The translations under genes and the position numbers were made by a program. The notes beneath the pieces are model-generated. The model did not search any database. It saw only the letters and a list, made by a program, of their open reading frames with translations, and was not told the origin of the DNA. Shown here piece by piece: positions 40,164 to 49,190 of a DNA stretch of 64,000 nucleotides. Origin of the DNA: Stenotrophomonas maltophilia (lineage in GTDB: Bacteria > Pseudomonadota > Gammaproteobacteria > Xanthomonadales > Xanthomonadaceae); NCBI RefSeq assembly GCF_003970865.1, contig NZ_RXLZ01000010.1, forward strand, positions 29,971 to 93,970, in the 5' to 3' direction. Each line of letters starts with the position of its first letter. The first letter of the stretch is position 1.

Positions 40164-40511
40164 TCAGAGCTCTTCGTTGGGCGCTTGTTCGTCAGGCTGC
40201 ACGAAGGTCACAAAGTGGATTTGACCGTTGCGCACATCGCCAGAGATTTCCCTCTCATCGATGCCAGCATCGTTCAGATCCCTGCATCCGTAGTACATGT
40301 AGTACTCCACTTCATACTCGACGTGGACCTTGCCGTCTGTCACGTCAATCCGACTGATAGCGTGACTGACGTAGTTCGCGCGCCCATCGATGTAATGGAC
40401 GTCGCGATCAAGTGCTGTCTCCCAGGCCTCAGTGTTGTCCGATAGCCAGTCCTGCACTTCGTCGTCGGATCGGACCAAACGCGGCAGGGGAACGGTGGTA
40501 TTCCGATACAT
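40164..40511 (-). CDS. Uncharacterised acidic protein beside attR
   Basis: A 115-residue acidic protein: MYRNTTVPLPRLVRSDDEVQ, then VSHAISRIDVTDGKVHVEYE, VEYYMYYGCRDLNDAGIDE. AAGGA stands 7 bases before the ATG at 40511; an in-frame Met at 40589 is less likely. It resembles no family I know. Terminal position next to the attachment site is typical of cargo. Confidence 0.6.
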   Translation of the reverse strand: MYRNTTVPLPRLVRSDDEVQDWLSDNTEAWETALDRDVHYIDGRANYVSHAISRIDVTDGKVHVEYEVEYYMYYGCRDLNDAGIDEREISGDVRNGQIHFVTFVQPDEQAPNEEL

Positions 40512-40624
40512 TTCCCATCCTTTAGCATCTTTCAATTTGGCACTCCCCACGCACGCCGCGCGGCCTTCGTCTGCAAGGACGAGTACCAATGATGTACCAC
40601 CGCCGTGGAAAACCCTTGTCCTGC

Positions 40625-40702
40625 CTATCTGTCGCTCCGATCCATCATCGGGGCAACGGACAGGCGCAGGGAATCGGCGTAACGGGCGGTGGCGGACGTC
40701 AT
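40625..40702 (-). pseudogene. Orphan native 5' end of dusA
   Basis: Starts at the ATG at 40702: MTSATARYADSLRLSVAPMM, then DRSDR and a stop at 40625. The segment LSVAPMMD lies in attR and equals the sequence in the complete dusA. This is the original N-terminus cut off by integration. The native dusA promoter is expected to the right of 40702. Confidence 0.88.
40641..40666. repeat. attR
   Basis: Perfect copy of attL (16447-16472) inside the orphan dusA 5' end; same orientation, hence a direct repeat. Confidence 0.92.
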
Positions 40703-40775
40703 CGGGGTGTTGATCGTGGAGACTGGCATTGCCAGTGAGATCAATAGTTTACACCGCGTGGCTGAATGCGCCCGG

Positions 40776-40943
40776 TCAGCCGCGCGGCGGCCGCCGGTTG
40801 GGTCCGGTTCCGGCTGGCGGCCGAGGCGGGCTGGGCGGCGGCGGCGGACGCTTCCTGCCCTGGGGGAGCTTGGGGTTTGCGTTCTCCATGGATACGACCA
40901 GCTGGTCCAGTGGTGGGTTGGAACCCTTCCTCAACTTAGCCAT
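40776..40943 (-). CDS. Small Pro-rich protein coupled to the DUF6338 gene
   Basis: A 55-residue protein: MAKLRKGSNPPLDQLVVSME, then a Pro/Arg-rich tail (KRPPPPPSPPRPPAGTGP). Its ATG overlaps the end of the DUF6338 gene and has GGAGA in front, so it is probably co-translated. Function unknown. Confidence 0.6.
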   Translation of the reverse strand: MAKLRKGSNPPLDQLVVSMENANPKLPQGRKRPPPPPSPPRPPAGTGPNRRPPRG

Positions 40944-41586
40944 TGTCTGTCTCCTGGAGAATCTCGACCCACTGCACATCCACTGCGTGAATCAGTATGC
41001 CATCGAGCTGCGGAAGCTCGACCACGGCGGGGCTGGCCACGGGATCCGCTGCTGGATCGGCACCTTCATCTGGTGGATCCGCATCCACGAGCCAGGCGGG
41101 CATCTGCATGTAGAACTGTCCCGCAGCGGGGCTGATCGGCCACTCCTTGGGGTATCCGGTCAATCGACGGCCATCCTTCAATTGCAGGACCACGAAGGCA
41201 GGACGCGTACCCAGCACGCAGTACCACTCGCTCGGGTGGGACGTACGCGTGGTGAAGCCTGCGCGGCGGAGAACCCCGTGGAAAAAGTCCTTGTTCGCAG
41301 CGAGGGCCAGTCCCGCTCCCAGCAGTGCGGCGAGGACAAAACCCCATAGCAGGCTGCTGGACTCGGTCCAGGTCCCCAGCACAAAGCAGCGACCAGCCAG
41401 CAGGAGCATCAGTTCGGTGAACTTCACCAGCGCCTGGACGACGAAGGTGAATACCAGAGCTTCCACGGTCCTTTCGAACTGCGGTGGCTTGGGGTGTGAA
41501 GTCAGCCCGTAGAACACCCAGGCTGCCAGGAAGCCCGGCAGCAGAAAGGTCAGCAGCGTGGTGGCGTTGTTGAAGAGCGAATCCAT
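40936..41586 (-). CDS. DUF6338 family membrane protein
   Basis: A 216-residue protein resembling DUF6338. The N-terminal half has three to four membrane spans (LLTFLLPGFLAAWVFYGLT, VFTFVVQALVKFTELMLLLA, LLWGFVLAALLGAGLALA). A soluble domain follows with SEWYCVLGTRPAFVVLQLKD, RRLTGYPKEWPISP. DUF6338 proteins have no known activity and occur in accessory DNA. It lies just outside attR. Confidence 0.75.
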   Translation of the reverse strand: MDSLFNNATTLLTFLLPGFLAAWVFYGLTSHPKPPQFERTVEALVFTFVVQALVKFTELMLLLAGRCFVLGTWTESSSLLWGFVLAALLGAGLALAANKDFFHGVLRRAGFTTRTSHPSEWYCVLGTRPAFVVLQLKDGRRLTGYPKEWPISPAAGQFYMQMPAWLVDADPPDEGADPAADPVASPAVVELPQLDGILIHAVDVQWVEILQETDNG

Positions 41587-41730
41587 CCCGGAAGAAGTAC
41601 TCCGTCGTGAGGATCACAACGGAGCACGATCACGGCGATTCTTCTACCCTGGGCGGGGTTCACAGGCCGCAGATGCAGCAACCGCAACAGCAGCCATGGT
41701 GTTGCAGTTGCTCCACGAGAGCCGATAGCG

Positions 41731-43194
41731 TCAATGCGCGCTGCCAGCAGCGCCTTTGCCACCCACCTGTTCAATGAGGGTCTGGCTGGCCGCATTGAGG
41801 CCCACCACCGTCACCTCCGCCCCATGCGCGGCCAGCTTTTCCTGCGCCCGCTCCAGCGCAGCCACGGCAGTCAGGTCCCACAGGTGGGCGTCGCGCAGAT
41901 CAATCTGCACCTTCGGCGCCACGTGCTGGTAATCGAACGCCGCACCCAGCTGCCCCGCTGAAGCAAAGAACACCTGCCCACGCACGCGGTAGACCTGCGT
42001 GTCACCGGCATCGTCGCGCTGCACGTCCAGCATGCGGCCGACCTTGCGCGCGAAGAACAGGGCCGACAGCAGCACGCCGCTGAGCACGCCCTTGGCCAGA
42101 TCGTGGGTGGCCACGGTGACCACCACGGTCAGCAGCATCACGGCGGAGGAACTGCGCGGATGCGTGCGCAGGTCGCGCAGCGAGCGCCAGCTGAAGGTGC
42201 CGATGCTGACCATGATCATCACCGCCACCAGCGCGGCCATCGGGATCTGCCGCACCAGGTCGCTGCCGTACACCACCAGTACCAGCAGGAACACGCCGGC
42301 CACCAGGCAGGACAGGCGGCCGCGGCCACCGGAGGTCACGTTGATCACCGACTGGCCGATCATCGCGCAGCCGGCCATGCCGCCGAGGAAACCGGTGACC
42401 GTATTCGCCACGCCCTGGCCGACGCATTCGCGATTGCGCTCGCTGGGCGTCTCGGTGATGTCCTCGACGATCTGCAGGGTCATCATCGATTCGAGCAGGC
42501 CGACCACGGCCAGCGTGGCCGACACCGGCAGCAGGATGCGCAGCGTCTCCCAGGTGAGCGGCACATCAGGCAGCAGGAAGTGCGGCAGGCTGTCGGGCAG
42601 CTGGCCCATGTCACCGACACTACGCACGTCCACGCCGAAGCCGATCACCACAGCGGTAAGCACCACGATGGCCACCAGCGGTGATGGCACCGCGCGGGTG
42701 ACGCGCGGCAGCAGGTAGATGATCACCAGCGCGGCGGCGCACAGCACGTACACAGTCGGGCCGCGGCCAATCAGTTCCGGCATCTGTGCCAGGAAGATCA
42801 GGATCGCCAGCGCGTTGACGAAGCCGGTGATGACCGAGCGCGAGACAAAGCGCATCAACGAGCCGAGCTTGAACACACCGGCCAGCACCTGCAGCAGGCC
42901 GGCCAGGATGCTGGCGGCGAACAGGTACTGCAGGCCATGGTCCTTGACCAGGTCGACCATCACCAGCGCCATCGCGCCGGTGGCGGCGGAAATCATGCCG
43001 GGGCGGCCACCAGCGATGGCGGTGATGACGGCAATGGAAAACGCGGCATACAGGCCGACCTTGGGGTCGACGCCGGCGATGAGCGAGAAGGCGATGGCCT
43101 CGGGAATCAGGGCCAGGGCGACGACCATGCCGGACAGCAGGTCGCCACGGATGTTGCCGAGCCATTGCTGGCGCAGGGGGTAGGACGTTTGCAT
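41731..43194 (-). CDS. SulP family inorganic anion transporter
   Basis: A 487-residue transporter with 10-14 membrane segments and a C-terminal STAS domain. Family segments: [20 protein letters not shown] near the N-terminus, [20 protein letters not shown], then [16 protein letters not shown]. The STAS domain begins near residue 400 ([15 protein letters not shown], then [20 protein letters not shown]). Substrate (sulfate, bicarbonate or other) is not determined by sequence. It starts [17 protein letters not shown]. Confidence 0.92.
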   Translation of the reverse strand: MQTSYPLRQQWLGNIRGDLLSGMVVALALIPEAIAFSLIAGVDPKVGLYAAFSIAVITAIAGGRPGMISAATGAMALVMVDLVKDHGLQYLFAASILAGLLQVLAGVFKLGSLMRFVSRSVITGFVNALAILIFLAQMPELIGRGPTVYVLCAAALVIIYLLPRVTRAVPSPLVAIVVLTAVVIGFGVDVRSVGDMGQLPDSLPHFLLPDVPLTWETLRILLPVSATLAVVGLLESMMTLQIVEDITETPSERNRECVGQGVANTVTGFLGGMAGCAMIGQSVINVTSGGRGRLSCLVAGVFLLVLVVYGSDLVRQIPMAALVAVMIMVSIGTFSWRSLRDLRTHPRSSSAVMLLTVVVTVATHDLAKGVLSGVLLSALFFARKVGRMLDVQRDDAGDTQVYRVRGQVFFASAGQLGAAFDYQHVAPKVQIDLRDAHLWDLTAVAALERAQEKLAAHGAEVTVVGLNAASQTLIEQVGGKGAAGSAH

Positions 43195-43426
43195 GGGAAA
43201 ACTCCGCGCGCAGGCGGGCGTGGCCGCATGGCGCTGCAGTGGAAAGACACGGGTTCCTGAGCCGGGCGGGCCGGCTGCCGATGTGCGGCAAGGGTCAGGG
43301 TGGCGTGATCACTGCAGGCGGGCGTCGGTACGTGGGAGGGACGCAGTCTACGGCACAGGGCTGCCCAGGGACAGCGTCGGCAGGCCGCAACGGCAGCGAA
43401 GCATGGCGCCGCTCTACAATCGGGCC

Positions 43427-44383
43427 ATGGCCACCCACCGCCCACAGTTCTTCGATCCCGCCACCGAACAGGGCGTGCTGCGCCTGTCGATCGCCGCCTC
43501 GCTGCTGCTGGCCGCCGCCGCAGTGGTGTTCGGCCTGCTGGCCAATTCCTCGCTGATCATCTTCGACGGCATCTACGGCCTGATCGACGTGGTGATGACC
43601 TGGCTGTCGCTGCTGGTGGCGCGGTTGATCGCGCTGTCCACGCAGACCGATGCGCTGCAGTCGCGGCTCAACCAGCGCTTCACCATGGGCTTCTGGCACC
43701 TGGAACCGATCGTGCTGGGGGTGAGCGGCACGCTGATGATCGGCGCGGCGCTGTATGCCCTGGTCAACGCGGTGGATGCACTGATGTCCGGTGGCCGCCA
43801 CATCGCGCTGGGCCCGGCCATTGCCTTCGCCGGGCTGTCGATCGTGGGCGAAGGCGCGCTGGCCTGGTTCATCCTGCGCGCCAACCGCCGTATCGGCTCG
43901 GAGTTCATCGCGCTGGACGCGAAGAACTGGGTGATCGCGGCCAGCATGTCAGCCTGCTACCTGCTGGCTTTCCTCGGCGGTGTACTGGTGCAGGGCACCT
44001 CGCTGGCGTGGATCGGGCCGTACATCGACCCGGCCATCCTTGCCTTTGTCTGCGTGCTGGTGATGATCGCCCCGCTCGGTACCGTGCGCCGGGCGCTGGC
44101 CGGCATCCTGCTGGTCACCCCACCGGAACTGCAGGCGCACGTGGATGCGGTGGCACGCGCGATCGTGGCCAAGCATGGCTTCGTCGAGCACCGCAGCTAC
44201 GTGGCGCAGGTGGGGCGAGGCGAGCAGATCGAGCTGTTCTTCGTGGTGCCGGAAAACGACCCGCCGCGGCCCCTGGTCGAATGGGACCAGCTGCGCGACG
44301 AGATCGGCGATGCACTGGGCGAGGCCTCGCCGGACCGCTGGCTGACCATCATGTTCACCACCGACCGCGAATGGACGATCTAG
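43427..44383 (+). CDS. Cation diffusion facilitator transporter
   Basis: A 318-residue protein with six hydrophobic segments and a cytoplasmic tail, the CDF layout. The helix-2 region reads SSLIIFDGIYGLIDVVM, keeping the first Asp and the second Asp of the D-x-x-x-D metal site, though the usual His-Ser is replaced. The helix-5 region has YIDPAILAFVC. The start at 43427 (MATHRPQFFDPATEQGV) was chosen over upstream Mets. The transported metal is unknown. Confidence 0.82.
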   Translation: MATHRPQFFDPATEQGVLRLSIAASLLLAAAAVVFGLLANSSLIIFDGIYGLIDVVMTWLSLLVARLIALSTQTDALQSRLNQRFTMGFWHLEPIVLGVSGTLMIGAALYALVNAVDALMSGGRHIALGPAIAFAGLSIVGEGALAWFILRANRRIGSEFIALDAKNWVIAASMSACYLLAFLGGVLVQGTSLAWIGPYIDPAILAFVCVLVMIAPLGTVRRALAGILLVTPPELQAHVDAVARAIVAKHGFVEHRSYVAQVGRGEQIELFFVVPENDPPRPLVEWDQLRDEIGDALGEASPDRWLTIMFTTDREWTI

Positions 44384-44410
44384 GCCAGCAGGACGATCGA
44401 TCAAGTTTTT

Positions 44411-44435
44411 CGTACGCATTGCAACCCAACGTACG
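44411..44435. promoter_or_regulatory. Possible operator upstream of ohr
   Basis: Two CGTACG palindromes (44411-44416 and 44430-44435) flank TTGCAA, with TTTTT before and GAAAA after, making a loose dyad 60 bases upstream of ohr. An OhrR-type binding site is plausible; ohrR itself is not in the window. Confidence 0.35.
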
Positions 44436-44494
44436 CGAAAACCGGGCAAAGTAGGCTCCAACGCAACACCCACCCACCGACCAGGAGCATCACG

Positions 44495-44920
44495 ATGTCC
44501 ATCGAAAAGGTTCTGTACACCGCCCAGGCCACCTCCACCGGCGGCCGTGAAGGCCGTTCCGTCTCCTCCGACAACGTGCTGGACATCCAGCTGTCGACCC
44601 CCCGCGAGCTGGGCGGCGCCGGCGGCCCGGGCACCAACCCGGAACAGCTGTTCGCGGCTGGCTACTCGGCCTGCTTCCTGGGCGCGCTGAAGTTCGTGGC
44701 CGGCCAGGCCAAGGTCGCGCTGCCGGCCGACACCACCGTGACCGGCAAGGTCGGCATCGGCCAGATCCCGACCGGCTTCGGCATCGAAGCCGAGCTGACC
44801 ATCAACGTGCCGGGCGTGCCGCGCGAGCAGGTGGAAGCGCTGGTGCAGAAGGCGCACATCGTGTGCCCGTACTCGAATGCCACCCGCGGCAACATCGACG
44901 TGACGCTGATCGTTGCCTGA
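44495..44920 (+). CDS. ohr: Organic hydroperoxide resistance protein
   Basis: A 141-residue OsmC/Ohr-family thiol peroxidase that reduces organic hydroperoxides. The two catalytic cysteines are present in [17 protein letters not shown] and [20 protein letters not shown] precedes the ATG ([18 protein letters not shown]). Ohr is usually induced by peroxides through OhrR. Confidence 0.95.
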   Translation: MSIEKVLYTAQATSTGGREGRSVSSDNVLDIQLSTPRELGGAGGPGTNPEQLFAAGYSACFLGALKFVAGQAKVALPADTTVTGKVGIGQIPTGFGIEAELTINVPGVPREQVEALVQKAHIVCPYSNATRGNIDVTLIVA

Positions 44921-44927
44921 TGGGGCC

Positions 44928-44968
44928 GGGGTCGGGTTCATTTCGCCTTGTGAACGGGATCCGACCCC
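44928..44968 (+). terminator. Hairpin after ohr
   Basis: GGGGTCGG (44928-44935) pairs with CCGACCCC (44961-44968), with an inner GTTCA/TGAAC stem. It begins 8 bases after the ohr stop. Hairpins headed GGGGTCGG are seen as dispersed repeats in this genus, from memory, so it may be both repeat and terminator. Confidence 0.55.
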
Positions 44969-45012
44969 GATTCAGGTAATCTGACGAAATGTGATGGCGA
45001 CTTGTTTGACAT

Positions 45013-45066
45013 ATCCACCAGTGGCGACCAAGCTTCGCTTGCGAAGCTTGGTCGCCACTGGTGGAT
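45013..45066. repeat. Perfect 26-bp inverted repeat, hairpin A
   Basis: Arms 45013-45038 and 45041-45066 are perfect reverse complements with a 2-base centre (TT). The apex reads GCTTCGCTTGCGAAGC and TTTGACA lies just before the left arm. See hairpin B. Confidence 0.9.
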
Positions 45067-45146
45067 CAGATCCGACTGAAGGACCCTGTGGCCCGCATTA
45101 GCCTCAGCCCTGCACTCCTGAACGAATTCAGGCTCTCAGTTTGACA

Positions 45147-45202
45147 ATTGGTCACTGCGGCCTCAGGCTTCGCCTGCGAAGCCTGAGGCCGCAGTGACCA
45201 AT
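45147..45202. repeat. Perfect 27-bp inverted repeat, hairpin B, covering the AbiEi start
   Basis: Arms 45147-45173 and 45176-45202, centre CT. Apex GCTTCGCCTGCGAAGC is the same as in hairpin A apart from the centre, but the outer arms are entirely different. TTTGACA again precedes the left arm. The right arm includes GAGG and the first two bases of the ATG of the downstream gene. Confidence 0.9.
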
Positions 45203-46127
45203 GAAAAATGACCTGCGAGATCGAGCAGTAATAGACGCAACGGCGGAGCTGATTGACGTATTTCAGCTCACCCTGCTGACGGCCTCCCAGGAACTGCCGT
45301 CTACGCGCTGCATCAGCCACGCTTCGCTCGTACCGATCATCCAGCGGACGCAGAAGGCGCTCACCTCAGGTACGTTTCGCACCTACTCTGCGATCAGGAT
45401 CATCGCGGTGTTGGAGAACGCTGAACTGCTGCGCCGGTTGCCACTGACGTCACCACGGGGCAGGCCCGTGAAAATCTACGCCCTGGGCTTCAATGAAACC
45501 TCGTGGCCCTCTGCTCTGGAGGTCATACAGGCTTACCGTCCCGCCGGGACGCTTTGCTATTTTTCGGCCTTGGAACTGCACGGGTTGACGACCCAACCGA
45601 CACCGCACTATCACCTGGCGGAATTCAGGCCAGGCATAGCGTCTTCTGCCGTCGAGCCACCGGCAGAAAGCAGTGACAAACCGCAATCTCTCGGCGTTGA
45701 AGTGTTCACGCTTGAGGATGTGAAGTGCTTCCTGACCAGCCGCGACCCGAACAATCTCCAAGGCATACAACGCCGCCAGCTCCACTCGCAGTGCACGGTG
45801 CGGGTCACCACACTTGAGCAGACATTGCTCGATTGCCTGCATCGCCCCCGAAGCGCCGGCGGGCCGGCCGTTGTTTTCGAGGCCTGGGCATCCGGCTTGC
45901 CCCGATCAAATGCCGCAAAGCTTTGGGCGCTGCTCGACTCGATCCAAAACCCCAACCTGATGCGGCGCGCCGGTTACATGCTGGAGTACCACCAAACCAC
46001 TTCTGCCTTGCTGGATCAGATCCGCAGCGCACTGAGGGGTTTTTCCACCGACCAACCTCCCGAATCACTGCTTCCAGGCATTCCATACAGCAATACCGCG
46101 AACGACTGGCACCTGCGAACACCTTAA
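45201..46127 (+). CDS. AbiEi-like antitoxin/regulator of a type IV toxin-antitoxin pair
   Basis: A 308-residue protein. The C-terminal half resembles AbiEi: LCYFSALELHGLTTQPTPHY, then VRVTTLEQTLLDCLHRPRSA and GGPAVVFEAWA. The N-terminal 100 residues are helical with winged-helix character (RTYSAIRIIAVLENAELLRR), expected for a DNA-binding antitoxin. Start: ATG 45201 sits in hairpin B, so folding of the mRNA would hide it. The toxin gene begins 9 bases after the stop. Confidence 0.75.
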   Translation: MKNDLRDRAVIDATAELIDVFQLTLLTASQELPSTRCISHASLVPIIQRTQKALTSGTFRTYSAIRIIAVLENAELLRRLPLTSPRGRPVKIYALGFNETSWPSALEVIQAYRPAGTLCYFSALELHGLTTQPTPHYHLAEFRPGIASSAVEPPAESSDKPQSLGVEVFTLEDVKCFLTSRDPNNLQGIQRRQLHSQCTVRVTTLEQTLLDCLHRPRSAGGPAVVFEAWASGLPRSNAAKLWALLDSIQNPNLMRRAGYMLEYHQTTSALLDQIRSALRGFSTDQPPESLLPGIPYSNTANDWHLRTP

Positions 46128-46136
46128 GGAAAATGC

Positions 46137-47027
46137 ATGAATCGGAGTCAACAGGATGCATGGAAGCGCGAAGCCCTCGATATGTGTTTCCAGGCACTGG
46201 CCAGCTGCAACGAACTGTCCCGGAAAATCGTCTACAAAGGTGCCCGCATCCTCGCCCTGCGGCTTGGAGGGCAACAAAGAGCATCTTATGACCTGGATGC
46301 GAACATCCTTCTATCGTTCGCGGTCAGAACGCCAGATAGAAACGAGCAGTCAGCAATCCTGCACGACTTGTTCAGCACTGCGATTTCCAACTTCGCTTCG
46401 GCACAGGATCCTGTACGTTTCGAACTGGACAGATTGGACATCACGCACAACCCACCCAACCATCCCATGGGCTGGAATGCCTTTGATGTGAAGGTGAGAC
46501 TGAAAGACTTCAACAACGAAGGCGTTCGTGGGCTTCCGTTCGTTTCATTTGACGTTGCTGCACCAGAGGCCCTGGGTGACGTTGCCGTTGCCCCATTGGA
46601 GGTCGATGGGCACACCGTATTCGCCTACACGCTTGAGCGCATCGCTGGCGAAAAGCTCAGAGCATTTCTCAGCTCGCTTCCCACCTATCGGACCAAAGTC
46701 CAGAAGCCAGGTGAAGTCGTCCGCGTCAAGGATATCTATGATGTTTCAAAGATACTGGCAGCGCATCCACTCAAAGACACTGCGTTCTGGAATGCCGCGG
46801 GCGCCGAATTCAAACTTGCCTGCGCGTCCCGCTTCATCGACTGCAGCGACATGGCGACGTTCTCGGAAGCTCTCGCCGTTACCAAGGCCACTTACGAATC
46901 TGACCCGACCTTACCCAAGGACATCGACTTCAACACCGCGTGGACGAATCTGCAGGCGATTGTCGCCTATTGGGAATCCTGCCTCATCCTGCCTATTGCC
47001 AACCCATTCCCCAGCCAGAAGACGTAA
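46137..47027 (+). CDS. AbiEii-like nucleotidyltransferase toxin
   Basis: A 296-residue member of the AbiEii/AbiGii nucleotidyltransferase group. The core reads VYKGARILALRLGGQQRASY followed by DLDANI: the Gly and the D-x-D metal site are where the family has KGGTAL...R.S.DLD. Later segments FDVAAPEALGDVAVAPLEVD and YTLERIAGEKLRAFLS, then VRVKDIYDVSKIL, fit too. AbiE systems abort phage infection; the toxin transfers nucleotides. It ends just before a terminator of the opposite operon. Confidence 0.8.
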   Translation: MNRSQQDAWKREALDMCFQALASCNELSRKIVYKGARILALRLGGQQRASYDLDANILLSFAVRTPDRNEQSAILHDLFSTAISNFASAQDPVRFELDRLDITHNPPNHPMGWNAFDVKVRLKDFNNEGVRGLPFVSFDVAAPEALGDVAVAPLEVDGHTVFAYTLERIAGEKLRAFLSSLPTYRTKVQKPGEVVRVKDIYDVSKILAAHPLKDTAFWNAAGAEFKLACASRFIDCSDMATFSEALAVTKATYESDPTLPKDIDFNTAWTNLQAIVAYWESCLILPIANPFPSQKT

Positions 47028-47065
47028 AAATGGGCGGATGCCGGTCGAAACCGAACATCCGCCCA
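47026..47065 (-). terminator. Terminator of the mms operon
   Basis: On the minus strand TGGGCGGATG (from 47065) pairs with CATCCGCCCA (to 47031) and is followed by TTTTT. It lies downstream of mmsB and stops that transcript before it reaches the AbiE genes. Confidence 0.75.
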
Positions 47066-47098
47066 TCCCACCTTCGTTGTCCCGCACGGGGGCATGAG

Positions 47099-47123
47099 GT
47101 TGCCGGCCAACGGCCGGCACTAC
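47099..47123 (-). repeat. Single SMAG-type repeat
   Basis: Minus-strand GTAGTGCCGGCCGTTGGCC followed by GGCAAC, one base different in the loop from the pair at 12595-12670. It ends 4 bases from the mmsB stop. Confidence 0.8.
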
Positions 47124-47127
47124 CAGG

Positions 47128-48018
47128 TCACTTCTCGCTGGTGATGAGCTGCACGACGCTGGAGAAATCCAGCTTGCCGCGGCCGGCCTGGTGGTTCATC
47201 GAGTACAGGTTGCGGGCCACCTCGCCCAGCGGGATCGAGGCGCCGACACTCATCGCCGCTTCCACCGCCAGGCCCATGTCCTTCAGCATCAGATCGCTGC
47301 CGAAGCCACCGCTGTAGCCACGTGAGGCCGGCGCATTCTCCAGCACGCCCGGCCACGGGTTGCACACTTCGGTGGCCCAGCTGCGGCCGGTGCTGACCGC
47401 CATCATCTGCGACAGCACCTTCGGGTCCAGCCCGTGCGCCACGCCCAGGGCAATGGCTTCACCGGTCACCGCCATGATCACACCCAGCGCCATGTTGTTG
47501 CACAGCTTGGCGACCTGGCCGGCACCGCTGGCGCCGACGTGGAAGATGTTCTTGCCCATTGCCTGCAGCACCGGACGTGCGCGTTCCAGCGCATCCTCTT
47601 CGCCACCGACGATGAAGGTCAGGGTGCCGGCCTGGGCACCGGCGGTACCGCCGGACACCGGCGCGTCGATCATCTGCAGGCCACGTGCGGCGGCCGCTTC
47701 CGAGACCTTGCGGGCGCTGGCCGGCGCGATCGTGCTGCAGTCGATGACCAGTGCACCGGCCGGGATCGCGGCAAGAATGCCGTCATCGCCCAGGTACACT
47801 CCTTCGACGTGACGGCTGGCCGGCAGCATCGAGATCACGACCTCGGCATCGGCGAGGGTTTCGCGCGCCGACGCGGCCGCGCTGGCGCCGGCATCGACGG
47901 CGGCCTGCACCGCGGCCGGGACCAGATCGAACACGCGCACGGTGTGGCCGTTCTTGACCAGATTGGCGGCCATCGGGCCACCCATGTTGCCCAACCCGAT
48001 GAATGCAATGCGGCTCAT
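47128..48018 (-). CDS. mmsB: 3-Hydroxyisobutyrate dehydrogenase
   Basis: NAD-dependent oxidation of 3-hydroxyisobutyrate to methylmalonate semialdehyde in valine breakdown. The N-terminal Rossmann motif is FIGLGNMGGPMAANLVK; the substrate loop DAPVSGGTAGAQAGTL and catalytic-Lys region GAGQVAKLCNNMALG follow. 296 residues is normal. The start overlaps the preceding stop (ATGA). Last gene of the operon. Confidence 0.93.
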   Translation of the reverse strand: MSRIAFIGLGNMGGPMAANLVKNGHTVRVFDLVPAAVQAAVDAGASAAASARETLADAEVVISMLPASRHVEGVYLGDDGILAAIPAGALVIDCSTIAPASARKVSEAAAARGLQMIDAPVSGGTAGAQAGTLTFIVGGEEDALERARPVLQAMGKNIFHVGASGAGQVAKLCNNMALGVIMAVTGEAIALGVAHGLDPKVLSQMMAVSTGRSWATEVCNPWPGVLENAPASRGYSGGFGSDLMLKDMGLAVEAAMSVGASIPLGEVARNLYSMNHQAGRGKLDFSSVVQLITSEK

Positions 48019-49190
48019 GCAAGGCTCCTTTCAACAAGGGGAGTGCCCAGGTCGGCCAGCGGATGCGCGGCATCGGCCCAGGGGGAAGCGAAGAAGGTGT
48101 CGGCCCACGCGCCGGTGGCCTCGGCCAGCGTGGCCGGGTTCCACTGCGGATTGCGGTCCTTGTCGATCAGCAGCGCGCGGATGCCTTCGGCGAAATCACC
48201 GTGGGCGGCGCAATGCAGGGCGACGATGTACTCCAGGCGGTAGATCGCAGCCAGGTCCTGGCCAGCACTGCGGCGCTGCAGCTCGTACGACAGCCGTGCC
48301 GAACCGGGTGCACCGGCGGCGAGGGTCTTCTGTGCGGCCTGCAACCAGGCATCGTCGGTCTGCAGACCGGCAATGCGCGCCACGATGGCCTGCAGGTCAT
48401 CGCCTTCGCACAGCGCCTCGACCTGCGCCGCATTGGCCAGCAGCGGACCGGTCGCAGCATCACTGGCATGCGACTGCAGCAGATGGGTCAGGCGTTCGTG
48501 GTTGTGTGCGGGATCACTGGACCAGGCCACCTGCAACAGCGCATCGAACACCGCGCTGCGGCGTTCTTCGGCCACGTGCACGTCGGCCAGGCCGGCGTAG
48601 ATGGCATCGCCCGGATTGAGCAGCGCGCCGGTCAGGGCCAGGAACAGGCCACCCTTGCCCGGCACGCGCGGCAGCAGCCAGCTGCCACCGACATCGGGGA
48701 ACAGGCCGACGGTGATTTCCGGGAAGGCCAGCTTGGAGCGCTCGCTGACCACGCGGTGACTGGCGCCGGACATCAGGCCGATGCCGCCGCCCATCACGAT
48801 GCCGTGGCCCCAGCACAGGATCGGCTTGGCGTAGGTGTGGATGAGGTAGTCGACGCGGTATTCGACGTCGAAGAACTCGGCGGCGTAGTCGTTCTCGCGG
48901 ATGTCGCTGCGGCCGGCCTCGCGGAAGGCGGCCATGGTCTTGTACAGGCTGTGCAGGTCGCCGCCAGCGCAGAACGCCTTTTCGCCGGCGCCCTGCAGCA
49001 CCACCATGGCGATGCCGTCGTCGTCGGCCCAGGCGTTCAACTGCTTCAGCAGCAGGTGCGCCATCGGCAGCGAGAAACCGTTGAGCGTGCGCGGCGCGTT
49101 GAGCGTGGCGATGCCGATGCGCGTGCCGTTACCGGCCACGCGCTCTTCGAACAGCACCGGTGCGTCGTCGGCAACGGTGTCGGTGCTCAT
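48015..49190 (-). CDS. 3-Hydroxyisobutyryl-CoA hydrolase (crotonase family)
   Basis: A 391-residue crotonase-fold protein of the HIBCH type, longer than plain enoyl-CoA hydratases. Motifs: FCAGGDLHSLYKTMAAF, then ILCWGHGIVMGGGIGLMSGA and FPEITVGLFPDVGGSWLLPR. It releases 3-hydroxyisobutyrate from its CoA ester, the step just before MmsB. The start at 49190 overlaps the previous stop. Confidence 0.88.
   Translation of the reverse strand: MSTDTVADDAPVLFEERVAGNGTRIGIATLNAPRTLNGFSLPMAHLLLKQLNAWADDDGIAMVVLQGAGEKAFCAGGDLHSLYKTMAAFREAGRSDIRENDYAAEFFDVEYRVDYLIHTYAKPILCWGHGIVMGGGIGLMSGASHRVVSERSKLAFPEITVGLFPDVGGSWLLPRVPGKGGLFLALTGALLNPGDAIYAGLADVHVAEERRSAVFDALLQVAWSSDPAHNHERLTHLLQSHASDAATGPLLANAAQVEALCEGDDLQAIVARIAGLQTDDAWLQAAQKTLAAGAPGSARLSYELQRRSAGQDLAAIYRLEYIVALHCAAHGDFAEGIRALLIDKDRNPQWNPATLAEATGAWADTFFASPWADAAHPLADLGTPLVERSLA

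Larger units (their letters stand above)
16447..40666. mobile_element. Degenerate P2-like prophage / dusA island (about 24.2 kb)
   Basis: Bounded by perfect 26-bp direct repeats and carrying a tyrosine integrase next to the left one. Content is P2-like: portal, tail fibre, tail tube remnant, gpE/E', tape measure, gpU, gpD, XRE repressor, Ogr, plus a primase-helicase. No terminase, capsid, lysis, baseplate or sheath genes remain, so it should not form infectious particles by itself. Cargo includes HEPN-like, AlbA_2 and PIN_8 proteins. Integration into the 5' end of dusA is a known habit of dusA-associated islands in Proteobacteria. Confidence 0.9.

Noticed and set aside
45142..45175. TTGACA before hairpin B as a -35 promoter element
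   Set aside because: A -10 element at normal spacing would fall inside the perfect hairpin arm and none is recognisable; the word recurs with hairpin A, so it seems part of the element.
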